Below, one piece after another: positions 17,001 through 24,861 of a stretch of DNA of 64,000 nt (the stretch's first letter is position 1; each line of letters begins with the position of its first letter). The notes beneath the pieces were generated by a model. It did no database searches and was not told where the DNA came from. It saw only the letters and a program-made list of their open reading frames with translations. The stretch is taken from NCBI RefSeq assembly GCF_963678635.1, contig NC_087064.1, positions 66,457,548 to 66,521,547 of the forward strand. The letters are read 5' to 3'. The stretch comes from Symsagittifera roscoffensis (Eukaryota > Xenacoelomorpha > Acoela > Convolutidae). The position numbers and the translations under genes are program-made.

Positions 17001-19271
17001 ATGTGATGCTCTCTTTTTTATTGCTATTTTCCTTAATTGTGGTGTTAAGGTCATCATTAAGATTTCTGTCATCTTTGTATTTTCATAGTCGTGTGTATTT
17101 AGTGAGTATGCTTTTCGAACTAGTGTTTCGATTCGTACTGCTATTTGCTTGATGGTTTCGTTTGGTAATCTGCGAATTTCATTACATAAAACTCTTTGTT
17201 GTTGTTTGTTTCTTTCGGAGTCAAACATTTTTGAAAATTCTTGTGTAAATCTTTTCCAGTTTGATTTTATTTCTAGAGGTAGTACTGAAAACCATTTTTG
17301 GGCTGCGCCATCTAAGGTTGTTTGTATCAACGCTGTGCGTCGATGTATCCAGTTTTGATGTAGTGGCGTATTAATTGGTTCAGGTCCTATATTTAAAATC
17401 AAATTTGCTGTTACTGCATTTAAATAATCTTCTACAGAGTATTCAGGGTCTGTTCCTGTGAAAACCATTAAAGGTTTATTTGATGTTATTGATGATCCAC
17501 CCATAAGGTATGGATTCATTGTCATTTGTAATGATTCTGCTGCATTTGGCATTTGAGAAAAATTTGAAAGTTGGTTTCTTGTTATTTCATGTTGTTGAAG
17601 ATAATATGGGAGTGGTATTTCATTTTGCATTTGTGATGCTTGATACGAGTGTGCAGTCATTGGATTTTGTTGTTGAATTGGTTGAAAAGATTGTGTATTA
17701 ATTGGATTTTGTTGTTGAATTGGTTGTTGATGTTGTGCATCTATTGATTGTGGAGAAAAATTTCTATGATTTGTACGTGTTTTCTGTATTCCTTGTCTAC
17801 GATATTCTTGAGTATTTTGTGCAAATATATCTTGTTGTAAGAAATCGTCATCTGAGGATAAATAATCCATTTGATAAGATGTTTGTTTTTTATTTTTATT
17901 CTGTTGAAAAAATGGGTAATTTTCACTGCGATCCTGTGGAGGATTTGGTTGAAAATTTTTGGAATTATATTGGGCCGTTGGGTTATCCCAGTTTCGAGGT
18001 TTTGTATATTGATTAAAATTTCTTTGTGGTTGATAATTTGTTTTTGATGGATGTGTATAATTATAATTATGGTCTGCAAAGTTGTTTCTAGTGAATGTTT
18101 TGCGTGTTTTTGATGGTATTGTCATGGGTCTGTATGTTTGGTAATCCATATGGGAATATTTAGGGGCAACCGAAGGTTTAACGGTTGATTGTAAGGTTAC
18201 CTGTGTTTGTGAAGGATTTGTATTTCTTGGTGTTGTTAAATTTGGGCGTATTGGTGAAATACTTTGTTGTGTAGTTGTTGTATGTACAATTTCTTCATTT
18301 ATGAAGTGTGATGGTGTCTGGATATCTTGTTGAGTAAGATTCCTAGTTCCATTGAGGTTTTCGTTGTGTATGACTGTAGAGTTTAAACTATTATTTTGTG
18401 TATCGGGTAAAAATGTATTATAGTTTAATGGAGTTGCATCAATTGTTAATGGTATTACTCTTACATAATCTCGTATGTAAGATATTGTACCTATTGCTTG
18501 ACTTGAGATTGATTGTGGGAAGCTTATAAATGCGGGATGAGACCATTCGGGGTCCCAAACATAATCTGATTGTTCTGTGATAGCGGTATCATCGTTCGAA
18601 TTTTGGGGTCTAAAATTTTTTCTTGCTTGTGCAATTAAATCAATATTGTGTGTGAAATAATCTATTATGAACCATGCCAAAATTTTTTGTAGATCGTGTT
18701 TGGTATGTTGTGAAACGTCGTCTTTCGTGAAATTTTCTTTAATGATGTTTAAATAACTAGAGAGTAGTGTGATTTCATGTCGTACTCTTAAATGTTTAGA
18801 TGTTTCTGTCGGTGAGACATTTGTTAATGGGAGTTCATTTTCTAATATCGAAATATAACTATATATTATTGCGAAAACTTCATTGGTGAAAATGGAGTTT
18901 GCTCTTTGTGAGTTATGGTATTGGATGCTTTTTATATATTCTGAAAAAACTTTTGAAAATTCTAAATCAAGATCGTCTGTTTGAATAGTATATGTTCTAT
19001 TATTATGGTTTGGGGAAGTGAACTCTATGGAGTAGATTCCATACTGTTGTGTTATGTTGCATATATCTTTTAGATAGTGATCTATGATTTGTCTTTTGAT
19101 TTTTACATCGGGGAACTCTGTTTTACATGGACTGATTCCGGGTTCAAATAAATTTACGAGTAAATTTTGACAAAATATGTGTTGTCCTCTATCAGTATCT
19201 GCATCTACTATAAAGGGAAAGATTTCATCATCATCTGGAGTTTCGTCACCTGGGGTGTGTGTTGAGCTCAT
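11049..19271 (-). CDS. gag-pol: Gag-Pro-Pol polyprotein, 2740 aa in one frame
   Basis: Domains in order: an unusual N-terminal region (1-270 folded, 280-580 Gln/Asn/Pro-rich); a retrotransposon Gag capsid-like region (about 595-770); a CX2CX4HX4C zinc knuckle at 842-855; an Asn/Arg/Ser/Tyr-rich nucleic-acid-binding stretch (900-1070); an aspartic protease with LIDSGAES (catalytic D1229); reverse transcriptase with YLDD at 1737-1740; RNase H (D1886 in CDAS, then FTDHKP); integrase zinc finger (H2249, H2256, C2286, C2289); catalytic D2321, D2381 and E2417 with D35E spacing; and a GPY motif at 2594-2596 with a basic tail. There is no chromodomain. These activities make the virion core, copy RNA to DNA and integrate it. 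No frameshift separates gag and pol, so Gag:Pol ratio control must use another route. The start overlaps the 155-aa ORF by 26 nt. All key residues are present. Confidence 0.95.
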   Translation of the reverse strand: MSSTHTPGDETPDDDEIFPFIVDADTDRGQHIFCQNLLVNLFEPGISPCKTEFPDVKIKRQIIDHYLKDICNITQQYGIYSIEFTSPNHNNRTYTIQTDDLDLEFSKVFSEYIKSIQYHNSQRANSIFTNEVFAIIYSYISILENELPLTNVSPTETSKHLRVRHEITLLSSYLNIIKENFTKDDVSQHTKHDLQKILAWFIIDYFTHNIDLIAQARKNFRPQNSNDDTAITEQSDYVWDPEWSHPAFISFPQSISSQAIGTISYIRDYVRVIPLTIDATPLNYNTFLPDTQNNSLNSTVIHNENLNGTRNLTQQDIQTPSHFINEEIVHTTTTQQSISPIRPNLTTPRNTNPSQTQVTLQSTVKPSVAPKYSHMDYQTYRPMTIPSKTRKTFTRNNFADHNYNYTHPSKTNYQPQRNFNQYTKPRNWDNPTAQYNSKNFQPNPPQDRSENYPFFQQNKNKKQTSYQMDYLSSDDDFLQQDIFAQNTQEYRRQGIQKTRTNHRNFSPQSIDAQHQQPIQQQNPINTQSFQPIQQQNPMTAHSYQASQMQNEIPLPYYLQQHEITRNQLSNFSQMPNAAESLQMTMNPYLMGGSSITSNKPLMVFTGTDPEYSVEDYLNAVTANLILNIGPEPINTPLHQNWIHRRTALIQTTLDGAAQKWFSVLPLEIKSNWKRFTQEFSKMFDSERNKQQQRVLCNEIRRLPNETIKQIAVRIETLVRKAYSLNTHDYENTKMTEILMMTLTPQLRKIAIKKRASHPSSIREPDLDFRKLVDKLEQAEITMKLEETENLKLQYVNKIETTPTNINNIQESETDLVEKITEILNIYEKNPNFKGKPSFKKWCNYCRRYGHSISECRQKQQDSQNKPQKYKEPNKSFYQYMKKDQNLPNKTVHSNNSSGKPLPNNTSYTRNQSPYNSSYRGRSPERRNTYNSSQNHYNRPNSRNNYSRSNSNTQRFVSRSNSQSRNNYYPNNQSRNSSYNRNRNYSYNRNRSYSNNRNQNYPNNRSRNNSYNRSNYNRPNSNYQNRSRNNSQNRHSSYNNRYRNYSQSPHRNNNHYNNSNNRHRSSTPKHQRQINQVQSNPETTSDPPGIDDTVTDTLQLNQINCTSSDSESDTENTISINMIKVENDYESVIYEQPFPSHIYENQSEFLQNHYTTPINSTPTTQETNAKNTTEQPNQNVKTKCLNTNHIYQNIQKEQPKEKIWTIPYLLESPRNKEFQPPDLEIDFLIDSGAESNIINIPTWNEIKTLHPKLTPLETSSKLATAQGSTLINYGKIQLFLLPTRTMEQSKILNKPFKQIFHITDIKYNIIGIPFISKYIPTINILNSKILIKDKYTKTKETSLTFFQRLNKQPPFFSKFYPIFNQQRKHLKPLSGNIYNFSIKQVHQYDKEQNKQKFYMSDFEFKPIHKFFKITISSIKYLKNSNSDIISLHVYNNTPYQVTLPLGLLGYCETNATISPIHEKAYRVNNILQLLDICQSTILNEELSINNIISNENRNTDYFTKTPYFKPTFNISNYTEDQQKFLTMFNFQHSQITQDEFEKLAKQLIKYSSVYATSKFDVGKISSSLHLPLKPDAVFKKQRASKVPIHLHDKVNRLLDILEQYNIISPVNKEEQPKGNTFINPVIILAKGESLKIVLDARYLNSLIDESKCNWPIEPIQVILTKINGKYFTTADMNSAYNQMPLDEQSRRLTQFVIGNQQYEFNRLFYGISIGPAAFSAFMGKIFRPLILKKNAITYLDDVFMQSQTKDEMFNVLEKYHQILQNENLKAAPDKSHFFLTRVKFLGHNIERKTITPLKSRIDAIQKLQPPTNKKKIQEFLGILNFLSKYVYKMQLYLRPFYNILRQQNNFEWNTEHQARFEEIKKLLTEQISNTIPDPDQPFYAMCDASNFGIGAALLQSHNGTNKMNLISANSRLFTQAELRLSTLMRECTAIIYTLTEYEFLILGSKHPTVLFTDHKPIIFLFTQKSNPNHRVYRFQLILMKFPNLHIVWTAGKNLALPDTLSRNTPPELLTRKTTVEIPKNIKFYLAENETSPRLECKYAVKTDIEQSQINNLQHFPLYLDCQNNHYEVDLLGTSTFKPIPYSQWIKNNTQQKRTKQHPPKKDHFPLIEKEDLTDKINLSGPQTNDSKYTINQVFDLHDPLDTIPLSKLEIENIFLPPTEIITISTLKQYQNLDPVIRQLKSWHKYKTKPIKADSTILGNKTLLRYFRKFNNTTINENTDLLEYNLNESTVPCLPISMILIAFNISHTQNIKGHSGSEKTYSNFIQNFYFPNAPIWIKVLCNDCIVCQLNKPYPNQKQIAQKHDFKGQSLYFNHRISFDTKGPISPSSEGNSYIMVIVDAFTHYVALNPVPHCNAYYAYTTLYEHWIAKFGLPEILVTDNGTEFINNEIITLCHLYNIKHKPRTSHAPWTNGLVEGMNRSLQEYLRCIINGNDTKYTEWSADVKLFPLAYNSQITTTLGMSPYEMVFNQKPRKPIMFTANSHKNAQGYCQPNKDSICYNLPLHTHDEDHFHHPQILKLASGTHTEWILNRDKKHNEIYQKITKKLLQRQNINEQINSRFTPASDLKIGTFVLIPNFNTQKGISKKLQPLRKGPYQIIAKPTDVTYKIIDSNKKEIVQHRNNLLPYYPKEYALRELTQLYSFTGLKIIQNEPHLKNTEQNDNPTENQNTKPTATKNNTQNHKESPKPRKNRKMTEQIIPQEEIDKSEHRKTTRLRNQPRKNYKMFIPQSKILKKVEFKK

Positions 19272-19713
19272 TTTTTCGTTCGATGACTGTTAATATGTAA
19301 TTATTAATGTGTCGAATTGGTTGATTCCAATTGTATAAATGTACTGGTTTGTGTTTGTACTGTTTTTTTATTCTTCTTTTTCCTCTTTGTGATGAATTTG
19401 AAGTTGTTTCTGAGTCAGAGAAATATAATTGATCGTGAAGTGGGTAATTTTTATCTATTGATTCTTTTAGTTTGTAAAGTTCGTCTAAACTGTTGGTTTC
19501 TGATTCTGAAAATGCGTTTCGATTTTTTGAAAATCTTTTTCGTGTTATTTGTCTTTGTTTAGTTATTATTTTCCTCTTTAGTGTTTGTCGTTTTGTGCGA
19601 ATGTATCCAACTGTTTGTGTATGAGGTGTGATTACAAGGTCGTATTTTTTGTTATCTATTTCACAATTGTGTAAAATGATTGTTTGTTTATTTCCTAGGT
19701 TTTTAAATGACAT
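19246..19713 (-). CDS. 155-aa basic ORF preceding gag
   Basis: ATG-started frame with many Lys/Arg, especially residues 39-66 and 110-125 (KRRIKKQYKHK), and an acidic Ser/Glu patch between them. No domain recognised. The basic clusters would suit nuclear localisation or RNA binding, as in regulatory proteins of complex retroviruses, but this is inference. Its last 26 nt overlap the gag-pol start in another frame, so both could be read from one mRNA by leaky scanning or reinitiation. In copy 2 (52646-53112) the protein is highly similar but a one-base loss in a T-run near 53047 shifts the frame. Confidence 0.6.
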   Translation of the reverse strand: MSFKNLGNKQTIILHNCEIDNKKYDLVITPHTQTVGYIRTKRQTLKRKIITKQRQITRKRFSKNRNAFSESETNSLDELYKLKESIDKNYPLHDQLYFSDSETTSNSSQRGKRRIKKQYKHKPVHLYNWNQPIRHINNYILTVIERKNELNTHPR

Positions 19714-19890
19714 AAGGTTTAGGATGACGGATGCAAAAAGTTGTTAAGTGAATTCTAATTACTTAAACTGTTAGTCCTTACGATTTTTTGGTTAGCTTAA
19801 CCTGGGTCTATTTGTTCAGGGTTGGAGAGAAAAGTATATCGATTCCGAAGAATGATTTTTACTTTCTCGTGACTAGTATAAGCTAAGGTG

Positions 19891-19910
19891 TTAACTTACT
19901 TAATCTTACT
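19891..19910 (-). promoter_or_regulatory. Two conserved splice-donor motifs in the leader
   Basis: In element sense the leader reads AA|GTAAGA (GT at 19909-19908) and, ten bases on, AA|GTAAGT (GT at 19899-19898). Copy 2 has the identical sequence at 53291-53310. They lie upstream of the 155-aa ORF and gag, where a major donor for spliced env-type messages would be expected. Confidence 0.4.
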
Positions 19911-20229
19911 TAGGGGTAGTGATTGTGTTCAAGGGTTGGAGAATAGTAAATCGATCCACAAGGTTCAGGTATAATTAGAACGCGAGTAGTTCGTTAGATA
20001 CTATTTTAAACTTACTAAGTCTAAGATTTATCCTGGGTCTGGTAAGAGGGGGGGTCAAGTGAAGGATGAATAACCGAAGTTCTTCACTGTTTATCCTAAT
20101 TTGAATGATTAGTTTTGTTTAAAAATTTCTATTAGTCTTGGGTTTTTAGAAAGGGTTGGATAGTGAATCGACGTTTGAGGTCGTTAGACACTAATTAAGT
20201 GGGTGGGGGAGAACAAAGTTGTTCTGTTT

Positions 20230-20314
20230 GATCCAAGGATAAGCCTTGATGATCAAATTTAAAATTTAATTAAGTAGAAAATGATTTAAGATCCAAGGAT
20301 AAGCCTTGATGATC
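20230..20314. repeat. Two identical 25-bp hairpin repeats 60 bp apart
   Basis: The 25-bp unit at 20230-20254 and 20290-20314 contains CAAGG-ATAAG-CCTTG, a 5-bp stem with 5-nt loop extended by GATC ends. Copy 2 keeps both at 53630-53654 (one base changed) and 53690-53714, with the same 60-bp spacing. Paired stem-loops in a leader are candidates for packaging or dimer-linkage signals. Confidence 0.65.
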
Positions 20315-20643
20315 TGGTTTTTAAATTAAGTGACTGTAAATTTTTATAAAGTTTTAAATTTGTGTAAAGGAAAAATTTAGTGTTTTGATGATATTAGTGA
20401 GTTGATGATTGCTGTTATGTTTTAGGTGATGAAGCTGGAACAACAGGATGATTTATGATTACTAACCATTTATTGTCATGCTACTAATTTTTATTTTTAT
20501 TTTCCAATAAATATTTTTCAAACATGTTTTGTATATTACTGCAGAGTTTTAGAAAAACGATCTTAGATCTTTTTATCAATCGTTATTGTATAATATTAAT
20601 TTGTTTAGCGCCTGAAATGATTTTGAAGAGTAACTTCAAGGTT

Positions 20644-20877
20644 TTATGTTTGCAAATGGAAATCTAAATTCATTGCAAGTAGTATTCGAAATATAAAAGT
20701 TTGTTCTGGCTTTTGCCGAACTATCATATAACTATACGGCAAGTTTCTACTTTGTCGTATGTCGTCTTTGGTTCGAGGTCTTCTTCCAATTCCGGGTAGT
20801 TCTATTATAGTTCGGAATATTGGCTCTGATCTATTGAGTCGGAGAGACATTTCAATTAAATTATTGTCGTATAACAT
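20644..20877 (-). CDS. 77-aa leader ORF, first ORF after the PBS
   Basis: ATG-started frame of 77 codons, with a second in-frame ATG at codon 10. No known domain; it is rich in Arg (RRPRTKDDIRQSR) with a hydrophobic C-terminal part (FIFRILLAMNLDF). In copy 2 the first ATG is followed by a stop, but the 68 residues from the second ATG are intact (54040-54246) with four replacements, against more than ten silent base changes. The frame is therefore probably coding and the second ATG the true start. It sits only about 70 nt from the primer-binding site, so it would be translated first from the genomic RNA, as a small regulatory protein or a translation-controlling uORF. Confidence 0.6.
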   Translation of the reverse strand: MLYDNNLIEMSLRLNRSEPIFRTIIELPGIGRRPRTKDDIRQSRNLPYSYMIVRQKPEQTFIFRILLAMNLDFHLQT

Positions 20878-20945
20878 TTTGTAAATGTTTTTGTCTAATT
20901 TCTAATCTATTTTTGGTTAATTCTAATCTAGTAAGGTCTTGTTCG

Positions 20946-20963
20946 AGACTTATGGTCGCACCA
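20946..20963 (-). other. Primer-binding site
   Basis: Two bases after the 5' LTR the minus strand reads TGGTGCGACCATAAGTCT, starting with the TGG that pairs with the CCA end of a tRNA. The same sequence and spacing are found in copy 2 (54341-54358). The implied tRNA 3' end, ...TGGTCGCACCA, does not match a tRNA I can name with confidence. Confidence 0.7.
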
Positions 20964-20965
20964 GA

Positions 20966-21375
20966 TGAGTTATGACCGATGGGTATAACTCATAGAGTAA
21001 TTTCGGATAGGGTACACCGTCTGCTCGTCACGCTATCTTATTTTCGGCCGGATAGATTCGTGCAACTTCTTAGTCTAATACCGATCCTAATCTTACTCTT
21101 ATACTATCTAGTCTCAGGTTGTTTAACTAGTCTCTGCTAGGCTCAATAGATCTAGGGTATACTGGTTTATTGCGGCTGTTGAAGTGCTCGGGAGAGTCCA
21201 ACTAATTTCTAAGTTAAATTCAAATCTCTCTGGTGCTGAAATTATAAGTAACTTCAGCACTTACAAATAAGTGGGTTGTTAGTTAGATGGATCGTGATTG
21301 GTTAATATTAAATACTTTACATTGGTAAAACATTTAATTTATCCAATCATAATATATAGTTTAGATCAGGTTCCA
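20966..21375 (-). repeat. 5' LTR of copy 1
   Basis: 410 bp and by eye the same base for base as 2517-2926. As the 5' LTR it should hold the promoter; in element sense there are CCAAT-type motifs and AT-rich stretches near its start, and AATAAA at 21166-21171. The right target duplication GTTT follows at 21376-21379. Confidence 0.95.
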
Positions 21376-21379
21376 GTTT

Positions 21380-22210
21380 TTTGGCTTTTCTAATATCCTC
21401 CCTTATTGCTAACGTAGAAAAGAGTTTAAATATAGTAACGAACGTTATTAAATTTTAAAAACTGCAGTTTTCACAAGGGACTGTAGGACTGCCCAGTTGC
21501 AGCCTCGTTGGAGCGGTTAACCAACGGAACTTTGGAAATCTGGATCAAATCATTTAGTCAACCAACCAAATTTTGGAAATCTGCCCGTTTTTAAGTTGTT
21601 GCGCAATGAAGTTGAATTCAAAAGAATTTGACATATTAAAACAACTTGAGATATTAAATGACATATCAAACTTTACCACGGAAAACCAAATTTTTCGATA
21701 TTTAAGATGGGAGACAAGTTAAATTTATTCACTATCGTTATCAATAAAAAAAATCAATGACGTTTATCTTTTTTTCACGTCAAGATAATACAACCAACAT
21801 AAGTCATAACTGATAAAAAAAGAGTTTATTATCGCCTTCTGCTTGGATTAATTATTTTGCTCGAATGAATTTTTTTTCTTCTAACTACACGATAGAAGTT
21901 TTAGATGAACGGAACATGGCCCGGTAAAAGTTGTTCAAAATATCAGAGGTGGCAAAGTTCAAATGCCCATATTTTCCCGTTGTAAAAAAGAACTTGAACA
22001 GGGACGGATCGGTTTTTCTCGAGGGAGGGGTGGTGGTGATTTTCAAAATATTTTGAAAGTTTTGTCGACCAATTTTTTAGGACGAATAGTTTGTATGTCC
22101 GAGCTCTCCCAAAGCAATAGTTAGAACGTTCCTGTCAAATTTTCTGCCCGGCAAAAATTTCAAAATCAAAGGCCAAAAAAGCCGCTTTTAGGCACTTCCA
22201 TGGAAAATTT
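21380..22210. other. Intergenic, nothing recognised
   Basis: Host flank of the giant element. Only short non-conserved frames are visible. The segment around 22015-22100 has a G-rich patch faintly like hAT-type MITE ends, but I could not close an element. Confidence 0.4.
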
Positions 22211-22410
22211 CATTACGAGGCCAAACTGCATTTTGTGCATTGTATGTGGATTCCGCAACAAGGATGCTCCCTTTGTTCTTCTTTGGTTCTTTACTTTCCT
22301 TTAATCGTTCTGACACAATTTTAACTTGTTTAAAGACTTGTATCTGGAATCCGGGAACATACAGACACAAAATTGTGCGCCTATCCAGTGCACAGTTTGG
22401 CCTCGTAATG
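22211..22410. mobile_element. 200-bp MITE with CATTACGAGGCCAAACTG inverted ends
   Basis: It starts CATTACGAGGCCAAACTG and ends with the exact inverse CAGTTTGGCCTCGTAATG, flanked on both sides by TTT. There is no coding capacity. A degenerate relative appears near 54960-55075 ('ctctggattt', 'caatctggcctcgt'). Confidence 0.7.
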
Positions 22411-24251
22411 TTTGATCAAAAAATTGCAGTTTATCACGCGCTTTCCCATCAAAATAAGTCTAGGGTCCGTGAGCCAAAATGGATGTCTCAGAAAAGTACA
22501 AAAATGGGACGTTTTTGATCGGCAGGGGGTTGAATCCCTGAGGGGGGGGGGGGAGCTTTTGGCGCTATTAGCTTTCCAACAATTTTCAATTCCAAGCCCT
22601 TTCTCAGACTTAAGCGCAAAACCAAAGGTGCTGAAAACTTTTTCTAATTCAGTTGTTTGGGCATTTAGGAAATGTTTTTTTTTTGGCTTAAAGCATTGAT
22701 TTAAACGAAATTGTTTTAGAAAGCATACAATCCTTTTCGAAAAAAAGTAATTTTGTAATTATATACTAACATTTCGAAAAAGTTTTTTGGCTTCTATTGG
22801 ACAAGGTACCCGGAAAAAAGTGTTGGGCTTAATTAGACTGATGTCTTGCGCTTGATTAGGCTTAATAATCGTAGAAACTAGTTTTAATCACTGCAGTGCA
22901 ATTAAGCTAAGACTCATGTTATGTAACATACGAAAGGTTGTTGAACAAGTAATCATTAAGTAAATAAACTTACATAAAAATTTTTCCAACAGACTCATTT
23001 TATGTAACACACGAAATACAGTTAAACAAATAATCATTATAACAGTAACCTACATAAAAAAATTTTTTCCCAACAGAATTTCGTTTGTTGCATAGCATGA
23101 GTTTATTTCAATTGCCCTGGAGTGATTAGACCAAGCTTCTACGTTTAATAAGCCTAATCAAATGCAGGCTTTTCCGTGTAGACACATTGTTCAACAGAAG
23201 CACATAATTTTTTTGAAAGAATTGTTTATAAAATCAAATTCACCTATTTGCGATCAGAATTGTACTTCTAAATCAGTTGCATCGAAAAAACATCAAAACC
23301 TTCAATTGACTAAATTCAGACCGTTTTTCCTGAGTGTCGAAAACAACTGAAATAGAACACATTTTCAGCACTTTTAATTTTGCTCGTTCAAACGCAAAAA
23401 AAGAGCTTGGAATTGACAAAAAAAAAGAAACCTAAAAGCGCCAAATTTTGTTATCGACACAAATCAAAATACTGAAGATATAAAATAACGCAAAGCAAAT
23501 AAAAATGTAACAACAAAAAACAGAAGAAAGTCCTCAGTGAATGCAAAATTAAGTAGTAAATTTTATATTCTTCTTACCCGGAAATTTTTATATATTTTTT
23601 TTCTGAAAAATTTACCACAAAAAAGCCTATTTGGTATAGTTTTAAATGTGAGTTCTGTTGCTGTCTGCTCAAGTATTTTGGAGCAGCGCAAACACTGATC
23701 TCAAGGTGCATCTCCCGCAAAATGAAACAAAAGTTTTGGGTACTTAATGGCTCACTTAGTAATTAAAAAAAGTTAGAAACGTTGTTGCTCTTTTATATGA
23801 GTTTCAGGGAAGTAATTTTTTTTGCTTCTATCTTTTACTTACGTATGTCTGGCAAAAGCAGCTCGAAACATGATTTTTCAGCTAGATATTGAAAAATTTT
23901 ATGATTACAAAATTTCGAAGTATTTTTTGAATTATAAAAAAAGTTGCATTATTTGGATGCGCTATTTTTTATCTCGAGTATAATTTTTGATTCCCGGAAT
24001 GATTTTTTGAAACAAACGATGTTTTGATTGAAAAAGAAAAAAGTCATTAATTTCAGCAAGATTTCGGAAATTCCACTATTTTTGCAGCCCTGACTTCTGT
24101 ATATTTAGCTCAACGGCAAGGACTATGCCTGGAACTCACGTCCTGAATTCGAAACTAATGAGCAATTGCAAGTTTTCTAATTAAAAGTAAAAACTGCCGG
24201 CCTATTGTTATTCTGCGGGTTCCAAAGCATTATAGTTTTAGTTGTCGCAAA
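22411..24251. other. Intergenic, low-complexity patches only
   Basis: Contains a G-run near 22542-22553 and many A/T runs. A partial tandem of 'catgttatgtaacatacgaaa' type occurs around 22916-23060. No exon or RNA gene is supported. Confidence 0.4.
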
Positions 24252-24543
24252 CTAATTTTTTCTTAAGGTATTGTCCACGCTGACTTTTGTGTTTTTTGAA
24301 ATCTTATTTTCAAATCGAACATTATTCACGAGATTTTCGCAAGAAATTTTCGATGATATTGGTTTTTCTTTTTTTTCTGCAACTTTTTGTTGACTCAATG
24401 GCTTCTGTCCCGTGTTCTCTACGCTTGTCAATGATGATATGAAAGCATGGTTTTGCAAAAAAAAATATAGGCTTTGCGTCGCTTCTGCATTCAATTTTTC
24501 TAACAAAAAAATTTCTAAACTCTTTAAGACAAAACTGTTTGCT
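24252..24543 (-). CDS. Possible exon or small gene, unknown
   Basis: A minus-strand open frame of at least 84 codons, hydrophilic, with codon choices more like coding DNA than its surroundings (segment around SQQKVAEKKEKPISSKI). The first in-frame start is only TTG, so it would need to be joined to an upstream exon. A TTTTCAG acceptor motif lies upstream near 24651. It may belong with the small frame at 24694-24861. No family recognised. Confidence 0.25.
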
Positions 24544-24693
24544 CATTTGACTAAGTGATTTTTTCCTCTTAGTTTTCTCTAGAAAAAATTTACCTACGCA
24601 GGATTCAATTCTTTTTTCACCGATCATGAATCAATGATTCAACTATCGACCTGAAAATGACAATGATGAACCTTGACGAAGTAACCATTGTTT

Positions 24694-24861
24694 CTAGTTC
24701 TGAAAAAAAGCATCTGTTTGAGTTGTCGTGACCAGCTGTTTTAAGTTTTGCGGCAGCATAGAATTTACAAAATTGAGCTTTACAGATTCTATGTCTGTAG
24801 CTTCAAATTGCTTGAGCGGCTCTTTTCCTGCCAGTTTTAATTTAAGACGTTTTGTTGCCAT
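24694..24861 (-). CDS. 55-aa ORF, possible first exon
   Basis: Begins ATGGCAACAAAACG and encodes a Lys/Leu-rich peptide (MATKRLKLKLAGKEPLKQF...) ending in TAG. GC content and codon use are better than the flanks. It contains GTAAAG and GTAAAT donor-like sites, so it may be spliced before the stop. It faces away from the S1 pseudogene at 25665. No homology recognised. Confidence 0.3.
   Translation of the reverse strand: MATKRLKLKLAGKEPLKQFEATDIESVKLNFVNSMLPQNLKQLVTTTQTDAFFQN

Larger units (their letters stand above)
19714..20643 (-). other. Structured non-coding leader of copy 1
   Basis: 930 nt with no long frame but strongly conserved with copy 2 (53113-54039). It contains three imperfect copies of a GGGTTGGA...ATCGA block (near 19819, 19933 and 20153 on the plus strand), two hairpin repeats, and two donor-like motifs. 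These are typical of a retroviral leader with packaging, dimerisation and splicing signals. Confidence 0.6.
2517..21375 (-). mobile_element. Complete 18.9-kb Ty3/gypsy-type LTR retrotransposon or endogenous retrovirus-like element, copy 1
   Basis: Two 410-bp LTRs that look identical by eye bound the element. Both begin TG and end CA on the plus strand and are flanked by the 4-bp duplication GTTT (2513-2516 and 21376-21379). Transcription runs on the minus strand, so the 5' LTR is at the high-coordinate end. A tRNA-type primer-binding site lies 2 nt inside the 5' LTR. The internal region carries, in order, a leader ORF, a basic ORF, a 2740-aa gag-pol with D,D35E integrase and GPY motif, two small hydrophobic ORFs, an ATG-less 378-codon frame, an envelope-like ORF and a 599-aa ORF. 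Gag-pro-RT-RH-IN order and the YLDD reverse transcriptase place it in Ty3/gypsy (Metaviridae). Length is two to three times the usual 5-8 kb. Intact frames and matching LTRs mean insertion was very recent and the copy may be active. Confidence 0.95.

Noticed and set aside
20941-20965. A tRNA gene at the PBS
   Set aside because: T-loop-like bases are present but the stems do not pair and the rest of a tRNA is absent.
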